Assembly (NCBI GenBank): GCA_947483075.1
Contig: CANKLE010000001.1
Span: 62,001-126,000 of the forward strand
Length of the DNA stretch: 64,000 nt
Source of the DNA: Flavobacteriaceae bacterium
GTDB taxonomy: Bacteria > Bacteroidota > Bacteroidia > Flavobacteriales > Flavobacteriaceae
Reading direction: 5' to 3'
The position numbers and the translations under genes are program-made. Below, piece by piece: positions 1 to 8,266 of this stretch; position 1 is the first letter of the stretch, and every line of letters starts with the position of its first letter. The notes beneath the pieces are model-generated. The model did no database searches. It had not been told where the DNA came from and saw only the letters and a program-made list of their open reading frames with translations.

Positions 1-267
1 GCGGTGTTGACCAAACACCTGAATGCATCCGATCGCTTGGATTTTTTTGATATTGACGTAGAAGGATTTGACTTAGAAGTCTTGCAGACCAACAATTGGC
101 AGCAGTATCGCCCCAAAATTGTAGTGATCGAAACCGACACCCCCTTGCAAGCCGATTTACACTCACCAATTTCCGAATACCTCGATACTGTGCACTACCG
201 ATTGATTGCCAAATCAGTTATGCACCAAGATTTAGGGAATTTGTTCTATATCGATACCACCCTCTAA
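1..267 (+). CDS. FkbM-family methyltransferase, C-terminal fragment
   Basis: The reading frame is open from the first base, so this is the 3' end of a gene that starts before the window. The visible 88 residues contain the motif DIDVEGFDLEVL, the conserved SAM-methyltransferase segment of the FkbM family, followed by a typical short C-terminal tail. FkbM-type enzymes O-methylate sugars or other secondary metabolites, and they are common in surface-polysaccharide loci. Here the gene is followed after only 3 bases by a glycosyltransferase, so it probably methylates a sugar of the polymer made by this cluster (inference). The SAM-binding glycine-rich motif lies outside the window. An apparent GTG start at position 4 is not meaningful because the family is about 250 residues long. 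Confidence 0.75.
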   Translation, partial: AVLTKHLNASDRLDFFDIDVEGFDLEVLQTNNWQQYRPKIVVIETDTPLQADLHSPISEYLDTVHYRLIAKSVMHQDLGNLFYIDTTL

Positions 268-270
268 CCT

Positions 271-1278
271 ATGCGCATCGGCTACAACCCCCATAAAGAC
301 CAATTAATTCCTGAAGATGCCTTTACACATCAGGTGGTTATTCCCGTGCACATTCCGCAGCAAGACGGTTATTTTCAGGATAGTTTGAAGGTGCTGCAAC
401 GCTGTTTAGATTCTTTAATCGCCAACAGCCATTCGGCTACTTTTATAACCGTTGTCAATAATGGCAGCGATGCAATAACCAGCCAGTATTTAACAGACTT
501 GGCTCAGCAAGGCAACATACACGAAGTGATTCATACAGCGGCAATTGGCAAGGTAAATGCGTTGCTAAAAGGCCTAGTTGGGCATCGACATGCTTGGGTT
601 ACCTTGTCTGATAGCGATGTGTTATTTTTACCCGGATGGCAACAAGCTACCGAGGAAGTCTTTACTGCTTTTCCTCAAGCCGGTGTAGTAGGGATAGTTC
701 CGCAGTACCGCATGTTTTTAAACCATTGTTCGAATGTGCTGTTCGATTTATTTGGGTCAAATCGACTGCGATTTATACCCGTTCAAGATCCCGTTTCGAT
801 GGAAAAATTTCACCAAAGTATCGGCTGGGGACCATCAAACCCAACGCATGGGCAATTTACTTTAGGGCTAGAATCTACAAACGGATGCAAAGCCTATGTG
901 GGTTCGGGCCATTTTGTGGCAACTTACAAAAGGGCCTTGTTTCAGTCTATTCAATCCTTTACCGAATATAAAATGGGCGGGAACAGCGAAACCTATCTTG
1001 ACGAGTTGGCTTGGCGTAAAAATACTTGGCGCCTCACGACCTGTGCCAATTACGCCTACCACATGGGGAATGTATATGAATCCTGGATGGATGAAGTGAA
1101 ATTTAACCAACCGCAATCCATTCCTTCTTCTATATCGGCCGAATTCATTGCGAATGCTTCCCCATTTTCCCTTTTTATCAAACAAAAAGTTTTTAAATCG
1201 GTACTTAAAAACAGACAACTAAAACTATTATTTTACCGGTTCAAAGGACTTTCAAAAGGCCAAGCATCCCACTATTAA
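271..1278 (+). CDS. Glycosyltransferase family 2 protein
   Basis: A 335-residue protein with a GT-A fold signature: VVIPVHIP at residues 22-29, a VVNNGSD segment at 61-67, and a DSD metal/nucleotide-sugar motif at 114-116 in the context TLSDSDVLF. It would transfer a sugar from a nucleotide donor to the growing lipid-linked oligosaccharide on the cytoplasmic side of the inner membrane. Donor and acceptor cannot be read from the sequence. It starts 3 bases after the methyltransferase stop and overlaps the next gene (TAATG), which indicates translational coupling within one long transcript. The C-terminal 40 residues are basic and hydrophobic, suggesting peripheral membrane association. Confidence 0.82.
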   Translation: MRIGYNPHKDQLIPEDAFTHQVVIPVHIPQQDGYFQDSLKVLQRCLDSLIANSHSATFITVVNNGSDAITSQYLTDLAQQGNIHEVIHTAAIGKVNALLKGLVGHRHAWVTLSDSDVLFLPGWQQATEEVFTAFPQAGVVGIVPQYRMFLNHCSNVLFDLFGSNRLRFIPVQDPVSMEKFHQSIGWGPSNPTHGQFTLGLESTNGCKAYVGSGHFVATYKRALFQSIQSFTEYKMGGNSETYLDELAWRKNTWRLTTCANYAYHMGNVYESWMDEVKFNQPQSIPSSISAEFIANASPFSLFIKQKVFKSVLKNRQLKLLFYRFKGLSKGQASHY

Positions 1279-2207
1279 TGGCTGTACCCATGGAAACTGT
1301 GCCCACAACTTTTGCCTTTGTCATCGCCACAAAAAACCGTTGTACCGATTTGGTCCAAACTTTGCAATCACTTGCCGAATACACAGCAATTCCCGGAGTT
1401 CGTTGCGTGGTGTATGACGATGGATCGACCGATGGCACCCAACAACAGCTACAAAACCAGTTCCCTGAGGTAGAAATTTGGCGCAATCAAACTTCTAAAG
1501 GCTATTTGTATTGCCGCAATCAATTACTCCATAACGTAGAGGCAACTTACCTAATTTCCCTCGACGACGATGCTCATTTTTTAAGCAGCAATGTACTCGA
1601 AACGATTCAACACCATTTTGAGTCACAGCCTAGCGCCGGTGTCTTGGCCTTCCGGATTTTTTGGTCCAAGCAAACGCCTGAACAAACAGAAACTACAGCT
1701 GAACCACAATTTGTAAAAAGCTTTGTGGGCTGTGGCCATGTGTGGCGAAAATCGGCTTGGAATACCATTCCCAATTATCCCGAATGGTACCAATTTTATG
1801 GCGAAGAAAACTGGGCGTCCTTGCAATTGTATGCACATGGCTATCAAGTGCTGTATGTGCCGCAAATTTTGGTGCATCATCGGGTAGATTTACGCCAGCG
1901 TGCCCAAAACAAAACGGGATTCACTTTCCGCTACCGCTGTTCCTTGCGTGCCGATTGGTATACGTATTTTATGCTGTATCCGCTGCACCACGCCGCTTAT
2001 TTTTGGTTGTATTCGTTGGCCAAACAAATTCAAAAAATAGGAGGGAAAGCCCAATTTAAATTGAGCAATCCTTTGCTCTTGGCGTTATTTGATTTACTAA
2101 TTCATTTGCCCAAATTAGTCCGAAATCGAAAACCATTAAGCAGCTTGCATTTCAGACAATACCAACAATTAAAGGAAGCCAAAGTCTATTGGAATCCAGA
2201 AAAATAG
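1278..2207 (+). CDS. Glycosyltransferase family 2 protein
   Basis: A 309-residue GT-A enzyme. FVIATKNR at residues 14-21 opens the fold, DDGSTDGT at 47-54 is the classical nucleotide-binding segment, and LDDDAHF at 95-101 is the DxD metal site. The middle region (about 145-200) contains the acceptor-side residues in a CGHVWRKSAW and EEN/DL context usual for rhamnosyl- and galactosyl-type GT2 enzymes, but the sugar cannot be assigned. The ATG shares its A with the stop of the upstream gene, so the two are probably translated together. An alternative ATG four codons in is equally usable. The next gene starts 29 bases downstream. Confidence 0.83.
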   Translation: MAVPMETVPTTFAFVIATKNRCTDLVQTLQSLAEYTAIPGVRCVVYDDGSTDGTQQQLQNQFPEVEIWRNQTSKGYLYCRNQLLHNVEATYLISLDDDAHFLSSNVLETIQHHFESQPSAGVLAFRIFWSKQTPEQTETTAEPQFVKSFVGCGHVWRKSAWNTIPNYPEWYQFYGEENWASLQLYAHGYQVLYVPQILVHHRVDLRQRAQNKTGFTFRYRCSLRADWYTYFMLYPLHHAAYFWLYSLAKQIQKIGGKAQFKLSNPLLLALFDLLIHLPKLVRNRKPLSSLHFRQYQQLKEAKVYWNPEK

Positions 2208-2236
2208 TTATTTTTACTCGGCTTTAAGGCAGCGGT

Positions 2237-2902
2237 ATGAAGAACATTGCAATTATTCCGGCACGTAGCGGTTCTAAACGATTGGCGGGTAAAAACACCA
2301 AATTGTTAGGAGGAATCCCTTTGCTGGCGCACAGTATTATTTATGCCCAGCAATTTCCAGATCTTCTTGACGCGGTTTTTGTGTCGACCAATGATGCCGA
2401 AATCAAAGCAATCGCATTAGAATATGGTGCCCAAGTAATTGATCGTCCCGAGGACCTTTCTACGGATTATTCGCCTACCTACAGTTGCCTGCAACACGCC
2501 TCGGATCAGCTTGGTTCTAGTATTGAAACCTTATATCTGTTGCAACCCACCAATCCTTTACGTCCCCAAAATTTATTGCGCGAAGCCCATACAGCTTTTG
2601 TCAATCAGGGGGGCAGTAGTTTGTTTACCGTAAGCGCTTCACCTCACAAATTGGGCAAAATCACCAATCGTCGTTTTGTTCCTTTTAATTACGCTATAGG
2701 CCAACGCAGCCAAGATTTAGACCCGCTCTTTTTTGAAAATGGCTTGTTGTATATTACTACTCCGGCTGTCTTGGCAAAAAATGCGGTATTTAATGAAGAG
2801 GCCATTCCATTTGAAGTCGATCACCCTTTTGCACAAGTAGACATAGACACCTTGGCCGATTTTGAGTATGCCGAATATTTAGTTCAAAAAAATAATTTAT
2901 GA
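2237..2902 (+). CDS. neuA: N-acylneuraminate cytidylyltransferase (CMP-sialic acid synthetase)
   Basis: Activates a nonulosonic acid: sialic acid + CTP gives CMP-sialic acid + PPi in the cytoplasm. The 221-residue protein has the CTP-binding motif IIPARSGSKRLAGKN at residues 6-20, FVSTND at 48-53, LLQPTNPLRP at 101-110 and a late acidic DIDT segment, all in the order found in bacterial CMP-NeuAc synthetases. Its length matches the catalytic domain alone, with no fused esterase domain. It overlaps neuB by 4 bases (ATGATT inside the stop context) and belongs to a neuA-neuB-neuC run. Sequence alone does not separate sialic acid from legionaminic or pseudaminic acid, but the neighbouring NeuB and NeuC favour Neu5Ac. 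Confidence 0.88.
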   Translation: MKNIAIIPARSGSKRLAGKNTKLLGGIPLLAHSIIYAQQFPDLLDAVFVSTNDAEIKAIALEYGAQVIDRPEDLSTDYSPTYSCLQHASDQLGSSIETLYLLQPTNPLRPQNLLREAHTAFVNQGGSSLFTVSASPHKLGKITNRRFVPFNYAIGQRSQDLDPLFFENGLLYITTPAVLAKNAVFNEEAIPFEVDHPFAQVDIDTLADFEYAEYLVQKNNL

Positions 2903-3945
2903 TTCACCCCTATATATCAATAGCAGGCCGTAAAATTGGTCCTGATTTCCCACCCCTAGTCATTGCCGAAATTGGCATCAACCACGAAGGTTCACTCGAA
3001 TTGGCCAAACAATTTGTCGATGCTGCTGCACGTGCGGGCGTTGAAATTATAAAACACCAAACTCACATTGTCGAAGATGAGATGAGTGGGGCAGCCAAAA
3101 AAGTGATTCCCGGCAATGCCAATGTGTCCATCTATGAAATCATGGAACGCTGTTCGCTCAACGAAGCCGACGAATTTGCCCTGATGCAATACGTACAATC
3201 CAAAGGGATGCTATTTATTTCGACACCATTTTCTCGAGCCGCTGCCAATCGGTTGGAAAAATTTAATGTGCCGGCCTATAAAATTGGCTCGGGCGAATGC
3301 AATAATTACCCGTTACTCGAACACATTGCTTCCTTTGGCAAACCGGTCATTTTGAGTACGGGGATGAATACCCTAGAAAGCATCCAAAAAGCGGTGGCTA
3401 TATTTGATAAACATCAGGTACCTGTGGCGCTTTTGCACACCACCAATCTATATCCGACGCCCACTCATTTGGTGCGATTGGGTGCCATGACGCAAATGCA
3501 CGAAGCATTTCCAGACAAGGTATTTGGTTTGAGTGATCATACGCTCAACAACAACGCTTGTTTGGCAGCCGTGGCCTTAGGCGGATCAATTTTAGAACGC
3601 CATTTTACCGATCAGATGCATCGCCAAGGACCCGATATCGTGTGCAGCATGGACGAAGCAACCACGGCCCAATTGATACAAAGCAGTCATGAAATATGGC
3701 AAATGCGCGGCGGAACAAAAGTGCCCGCCCCAGAGGAACAAGTAACCATCGATTTTGCTTTTGCCACCGTGTGTACGATTGCTCCGATTGCAGAAGGGGA
3801 AACCTTTACCGCACAAAATATATGGGTAAAACGTCCTGGAACAGGCGAAATCCTAGCCGAAAAATACCCCGAAGTTTTAGGGAAAAGTGCCACTAAATTT
3901 ATTCCGGTCGACACCCAAGTAAGTTGGGACGATGTGGCCAATTAG
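2899..3945 (+). CDS. neuB: N-acetylneuraminate synthase
   Basis: Condenses phosphoenolpyruvate with N-acetylmannosamine to give N-acetylneuraminic acid and phosphate. The 348-residue protein has a TIM barrel (about 1-280) followed by a C-terminal SAF/antifreeze-like domain (about 285-345). From memory of the family it follows the Neisseria meningitidis enzyme almost motif by motif: EIGINHEGS at 24-32, IIKHQTHIVEDEMS at 50-63, YKIGSGECNNYPL at 127-139, and the metal-binding histidines in GLSDHT (H214) and ERHFTD (H235). KRPGTG with R312 is the SAF-domain arginine that reaches the partner subunit's active site to bind the N-acetyl group. This resemblance supports true sialic acid synthesis over legionaminic acid. 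It overlaps neuA by 4 bases and lies 3 bases before neuC. Confidence 0.92.
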   Translation: MIHPYISIAGRKIGPDFPPLVIAEIGINHEGSLELAKQFVDAAARAGVEIIKHQTHIVEDEMSGAAKKVIPGNANVSIYEIMERCSLNEADEFALMQYVQSKGMLFISTPFSRAAANRLEKFNVPAYKIGSGECNNYPLLEHIASFGKPVILSTGMNTLESIQKAVAIFDKHQVPVALLHTTNLYPTPTHLVRLGAMTQMHEAFPDKVFGLSDHTLNNNACLAAVALGGSILERHFTDQMHRQGPDIVCSMDEATTAQLIQSSHEIWQMRGGTKVPAPEEQVTIDFAFATVCTIAPIAEGETFTAQNIWVKRPGTGEILAEKYPEVLGKSATKFIPVDTQVSWDDVAN

Positions 3946-3948
3946 CCA

Positions 3949-5076
3949 ATGAAAAAAATTGTATTTCTTACCGGAACTCGTGCCGATTTTGGCAAAATCA
4001 AACCGCTGTTGCAGGAGGTAGAACAACACGCAGACTTCGAACTCTATGTGTTTGTAACCGGCATGCACCTGCAAGAATTGTACGGGTATACCCTTATTGA
4101 AATTCAACGCTGTAAGTTTACCCACATTCATACCTTCGAGAACCACACCCACGAATCGACGATGGACCTTACTTTGGCCAAAACGATCGAAGGATTTTCG
4201 GCCTATTGCCAAAGCCTGCAACCCGATTTGATTGTGGTGCACGGCGACCGAGTAGAAACCTTGGCCGGCGCCATAGTAGGTTCATTAAATAATTTTTTGG
4301 TTGCCCACATCGAAGGCGGGGAGCTTTCGGGCACGGTCGATGAATTGATTCGACACAGCGTGAGTAAATTGTGTCATTTGCATTTTGTGTCGCATGCCGA
4401 AGCAGCCAAACGATTGCTGCAAATGGGAGAGGCCAACGACAGTATTTTTGAAATTGGTTCTCCCGATCTCGACAGTATGTTTTCGAAGCATTTGCCAAGC
4501 CTTGAAACGGTGAAATCGTATTACGAAATTCCGTTTGATAACTACGCCATCCTTTTGTTTCATCCGGTTACTACAGAAATTAATCAGATGGAATCGCATG
4601 CCCAACAATTGGTAAATGCACTATTGGCAGACTCCCAAAATTATATAGTCGTTTATCCGAATAACGACATGGGCAACCAGTATATTTTTTCGGCCTATGA
4701 AGCCCTGCGTAACCATCCACGATTTAAATTATTTCCTTCGTTGCGCTTTGAATATTTTTTACAATTGTTGCAACAAGCGGAGTTCATCATCGGAAACAGC
4801 AGTGCCGGTATTCGAGAGGCGCCCGGCTATGGGGTGTCCGCTATTAACATTGGCACCCGACAACACAACCGTGCAGCCCACCCTTGTATACACAATGTGT
4901 CTTATGAACAAGAAGCTATACTTTCGGCCATAAAAACGATTCCTTCGCATACCACCCGACAGTTTGCCTCCCAACAATTTGGAGCGGGTCGCAGTGCGCA
5001 GTTATTTATGCAAGCCTTGACCAATTCTGCTTTTTGGCAACACAGCGCCCAAAAACAATTTCGTGATTCTCAATAA
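3949..5076 (+). CDS. neuC: UDP-N-acetylglucosamine 2-epimerase, hydrolysing (sialic acid pathway)
   Basis: Converts UDP-GlcNAc into ManNAc + UDP, the first committed step towards Neu5Ac. The 375-residue GT-B-like protein shows TGTRADFGK at residues 8-16, VHGDRVETLAGA at 97-108, HIEGGELSGTVDELIRHS at 120-137, FHPVTTE near 203-209 and NSSAGIREAPGYG near 283-295. These are the hallmark blocks of the E. coli K1 NeuC / meningococcal SiaA group rather than the non-hydrolysing WecB group. With neuA and neuB it completes UDP-GlcNAc to CMP-Neu5Ac. The next gene's ATG directly follows its TAA with no spacer. A related enzyme acting on UDP-diNAc-bacillosamine (LegG) is the main alternative, but no other legionaminate genes are present. 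Confidence 0.9.
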   Translation: MKKIVFLTGTRADFGKIKPLLQEVEQHADFELYVFVTGMHLQELYGYTLIEIQRCKFTHIHTFENHTHESTMDLTLAKTIEGFSAYCQSLQPDLIVVHGDRVETLAGAIVGSLNNFLVAHIEGGELSGTVDELIRHSVSKLCHLHFVSHAEAAKRLLQMGEANDSIFEIGSPDLDSMFSKHLPSLETVKSYYEIPFDNYAILLFHPVTTEINQMESHAQQLVNALLADSQNYIVVYPNNDMGNQYIFSAYEALRNHPRFKLFPSLRFEYFLQLLQQAEFIIGNSSAGIREAPGYGVSAINIGTRQHNRAAHPCIHNVSYEQEAILSAIKTIPSHTTRQFASQQFGAGRSAQLFMQALTNSAFWQHSAQKQFRDSQ

Positions 5077-6171
5077 ATGCAAGTGATTCCTCCATCAACG
5101 CGCATTCGCAAACTCGATTTTTTACGGGGAATTGCCATTATTTTGGTCTTGTTTCGGCACCAATTGCTCACCCCGGTTTTGCAAACCCTAGGCTGGATAG
5201 GTGTTGATTTATTTTTTGTATTGAGTGGATTCTTGGTCTCTGGATTATTGTTTCAGGAATACCAACAACAAGGTTCGGTTTCGGCAGGCCGGTTTTTGAT
5301 TCGCCGCGGATTTAAAATTTATCCCTTGTATTATTTCACTTATTTGGCTTACCTCGTGCCAAAATGGTATTACCATAAACTAGATTTTAGTAAAATTTTC
5401 TACGACTGTATATTTGTACAAAACTACTTTTTAGGCTGGGGTTTTGCCTATCCGGCCAGTTGGTCTTTGGCCGTAGAAGAACATTTTTATTTGGTGTTGG
5501 CGGGTTCGTTGGCACTTCTCGTTCGGTTTGCTCCCCACTTATTTCGTCGTTGGGTGTATCAAAACGGATTTGCATCAGCACTAGCAGGGCTTTTACTCTT
5601 TATTTTGTTTTTGAGGTGTGCCGCCAATATTTATTTTCCTGGACAGGATGTCTACCACACCACCGCCTCTCACCTGCGAATGGATTCGTTGCTTTTTGGC
5701 GTATTCATTGCCTATGGCTATTATTTTCGTCGGGCCACTTGGACGGAATTTATAGTAAAACACCAAGCAAAATTGCTGTGTTTGGCTATACTACTACTCA
5801 GTTTCACACCCTTTGTACAGTATGTGCAATCTTTTTTTGTGCGCACCCTTGGGTTCACCATGGTTTATCTCGCCTTCGGATTGCTGCTCCTTTCTGTGTT
5901 GTTTGATGAGCAGATGGAATCCAAATTAAATCGGTGGTTTCATCCTAGAGTCGTAAACTCGATATCCCGTATCGGATTCAATTCGTATGCAATCTACCTC
6001 ATTCATTCGTTGGTCATTTATGCCGTGAGTTATTTGCCGGTTTCCACTACTTATTTGCAATTTGCGCTTGTTTTTGCCGGATCTGTTGGCGCTGGATTTT
6101 TATTAACAGCAACCGTAGAAACCTACTTTTTAGGCATTAGAGATCGCTATTTTCCGAGAAAAACAACTTAG
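5077..6171 (+). CDS. Membrane-bound acyltransferase (family 3, OafA/YrhL type)
   Basis: A 364-residue polytopic inner-membrane protein of the acyltransferase-3 family. The N-terminal signature RIRKLDFLRGIAIILVLFRH (residues 9-28) contains the conserved R/K-x-L-DxLRG block and the catalytic-type histidine, followed by GVDLFFVLSGFL. About ten hydrophobic segments follow. Such enzymes move acyl, usually acetyl, groups across the membrane onto polysaccharides or lipids. Its position directly after neuC with zero spacing suggests O-acetylation of the sialic acid or of the same repeat unit (inference). It differs from the soluble NeuO and OatWY sialate O-acetyltransferases. A 74-base gap separates it from the next likely start, the first sizeable break in the cluster. 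Confidence 0.85.
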   Translation: MQVIPPSTRIRKLDFLRGIAIILVLFRHQLLTPVLQTLGWIGVDLFFVLSGFLVSGLLFQEYQQQGSVSAGRFLIRRGFKIYPLYYFTYLAYLVPKWYYHKLDFSKIFYDCIFVQNYFLGWGFAYPASWSLAVEEHFYLVLAGSLALLVRFAPHLFRRWVYQNGFASALAGLLLFILFLRCAANIYFPGQDVYHTTASHLRMDSLLFGVFIAYGYYFRRATWTEFIVKHQAKLLCLAILLLSFTPFVQYVQSFFVRTLGFTMVYLAFGLLLLSVLFDEQMESKLNRWFHPRVVNSISRIGFNSYAIYLIHSLVIYAVSYLPVSTTYLQFALVFAGSVGAGFLLTATVETYFLGIRDRYFPRKTT

Positions 6172-6245
6172 TTTATCCCCGAAAATAGTCATTTACACCC
6201 AATTTATTTGTTAATTTGTGGAGCCAATATTTTTTTGAACGCTAC

Positions 6246-7325
6246 ATGATTCCTGTAACCAAAACCTTTTTTCCTCCCATAGAAGCCTACCAACGTGAAG
6301 TGGAACGCATTTGGGTGAACCAATGGATAACCAACCGGGGTGAATTGGTCTTGGAGCTCGAAGAGAAACTCAAAAACTATTTGCAGGTTCCTGCGATTTT
6401 AATCACCAATAATGGTACGGTTCCTTTGCAAATTGCTTTGCAGCTATTGGCACAAAAAGGCGAAGTGATTACTACTCCTTTTAGCTATGTTGCTACTACC
6501 GCTTCTATCCTGTGGCAAAATTGCACGCCGGTTTTTGTAGACATTCATCCAGATTATTTAACCATCGATGAAACCTTAATTGAGGCGGCAATTACCCCAA
6601 AAACTACGGCTATTTTGGCCACTCATGTTTTTGGCAATCCCTGTGCCATTGAAGTCATTGAAACAATTGCACAAAAGCACCAATTGGCCGTAATTTATGA
6701 TGCGGCACATTGTTTTGGCGTTACCTATAAGGGAAAATCGATTTTTCAATACGGAACGGTAAGCAGTTGTAGTTTTCATGCAACCAAATTATTTCATACT
6801 GGAGAAGGCGGTGCCTTATTTTGCGCCGATGAGTCCTTGATGCACCAACTGTATTACAGCCATAATTTTGGCCATAACGGTCCGTTGGATTTTCACGGAT
6901 TGGGCATCAACGGAAAAATATCCGAATTGCAAGCCGCTATGGGGCTGGCCGTTTTTCCGCATCTCGTGCATATACTTGCCGAACGTAAAAAAGCAGTAGC
7001 CTTTTACCAAACTCAGCTGAATTTTACCCAATTAAAAACCATTACAATTCGCGCAAATACCGAGTGGAATTACAGTTACTATCCCGTTATTTTTCAAGAT
7101 GAACAGCAATTAGAGCAAGTTCAACAAGCCCTTGCTCTCCTAGAGGTGTTTCCTAGACGGTATTTTTATCCGTCTTTAAATACCTTAGATTTTGTCGAGA
7201 ATTCGTCTTGTCCGGTTTCTGAGCAAATTGCCAGTAGCATTCTGTGTCTGCCTCTATATGTGGGTTTAACTGCTGCTGAGTTGACACAAATTGTAGATTG
7301 CATTAACCAAACCATTTCTAAGTAA
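6246..7325 (+). CDS. DegT/DnrJ/EryC1/StrS-family sugar aminotransferase
   Basis: A PLP-dependent fold-type I aminotransferase of about 359 residues. DAAHCFG (152-158) holds the cofactor-binding Asp, and SFHATKLFHTGEGGA (176-190) holds the PLP lysine K181, the signature of nucleotide-sugar aminotransferases such as VioA, WecE and FdtB. It should convert a 4-keto (or 3-keto) nucleotide sugar into the amino sugar using glutamate. The regiospecificity is not readable, and the matching dehydratase is not in the window. I chose ATG 6246 (MIPVTKTFFPP), which begins the family's usual N-terminus; an in-frame TTG at 6216 would add ten unconserved residues. Confidence 0.83.
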   Translation: MIPVTKTFFPPIEAYQREVERIWVNQWITNRGELVLELEEKLKNYLQVPAILITNNGTVPLQIALQLLAQKGEVITTPFSYVATTASILWQNCTPVFVDIHPDYLTIDETLIEAAITPKTTAILATHVFGNPCAIEVIETIAQKHQLAVIYDAAHCFGVTYKGKSIFQYGTVSSCSFHATKLFHTGEGGALFCADESLMHQLYYSHNFGHNGPLDFHGLGINGKISELQAAMGLAVFPHLVHILAERKKAVAFYQTQLNFTQLKTITIRANTEWNYSYYPVIFQDEQQLEQVQQALALLEVFPRRYFYPSLNTLDFVENSSCPVSEQIASSILCLPLYVGLTAAELTQIVDCINQTISK

Positions 7326-7333
7326 ACTTGCCT

Positions 7334-8266
7334 ATGAAAATTTCTTTTGTCATTCCCGTTTATCGAAATCAAGGTTCATTGGTACCCACCTATGAAAAAT
7401 GTTTGGCCTTGCTGCAATCGTTAGGCATATCCCATGAATTTATATTTGTAAATGACGGATCAGATGACAATTCCTTATCCGAACTCATTGGCTTGCACCA
7501 ACGCGATGCCCAAGTAAAAGTGCTGTCGTTTTCCCGCAACTTCGGGCAAGTGCCCGCCATGATTGCCGGGTTGAAAGAAGCAAGCTCCGAGGCCGTGATT
7601 CTCATGTCGGCCGATTTGCAAGAACCCATCGAACTCATACAGGAACTCATTACCCAATGGCAAGCCGGCAACGAAATTGTGATTGGCCATCGCATTGATC
7701 GCGAAGACGGAATTATCGCCAACACTACGTCTCAGATTTTTTATCGACTCATGCGCTACGTAAATCCCAACATGCCCAAAGGCGGTTTTGATTTTATGCT
7801 GCTCGATCAAAAAGCAGTAGCGGTATTGAATCAGCTCGACGAACGCAACCGCTTTTTTCAAGGCGATGTCTTGTGGTTGGGCTTTAGTACTGCGTTTGTT
7901 CCCTACAAACGAAACAAACGCACCATCGGAAAATCACAATGGACGCTCACCAAAAAACTCAAGTATTTTATAGACGGCTTACTCAATACGTCTTATGTGC
8001 CCATTCGGTTGATGTCCTTACTCGGTATTCTTTTTTCCTTGATTGGATTTGGCTATGCCCTCGTGATTGCCTACAACCGCTTGATGCACAACACCCCGTT
8101 TAACGGTTGGGCACCCATCATGATATTAATTCTCATTATTGGCGGATTAATCATGTTAATGCTGGGCATTATAGGCGAATATGTTTGGCGCACCTACGAC
8201 GAAACGCGTAAGCGGCCATTGTATATTATCAAAGAAAAATTCCAAAAGGATGAAACAGCTTCGTAG
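7334..8266 (+). CDS. GtrB/ArnC-like polyprenyl-phosphate glycosyltransferase
   Basis: A 310-residue GT2 enzyme with two C-terminal membrane helices. FVIPVYRN (5-12), NDGSDDNS (40-47) and MSADLQEP (91-98) are the donor-binding motifs of the dolichol-phosphate-mannose-synthase-like group. A GKSQWT segment and hydrophobic helices near residues 228-250 and 262-284 place it with GtrB/ArnC proteins. These load a sugar onto undecaprenyl phosphate for use by a GT-C enzyme outside the membrane. The following gene encodes a polytopic protein that overlaps it by 17 bases, which fits such a donor-loading pair. ATG 7334 is preferred over the TTG two codons upstream. Confidence 0.82.
   Translation: MKISFVIPVYRNQGSLVPTYEKCLALLQSLGISHEFIFVNDGSDDNSLSELIGLHQRDAQVKVLSFSRNFGQVPAMIAGLKEASSEAVILMSADLQEPIELIQELITQWQAGNEIVIGHRIDREDGIIANTTSQIFYRLMRYVNPNMPKGGFDFMLLDQKAVAVLNQLDERNRFFQGDVLWLGFSTAFVPYKRNKRTIGKSQWTLTKKLKYFIDGLLNTSYVPIRLMSLLGILFSLIGFGYALVIAYNRLMHNTPFNGWAPIMILILIIGGLIMLMLGIIGEYVWRTYDETRKRPLYIIKEKFQKDETAS

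Noticed and set aside
6216-6245. A ten-codon N-terminal extension of the DegT aminotransferase from a TTG codon
   Set aside because: The ATG at 6246 begins the conserved family N-terminus; the extension is unconserved in character.
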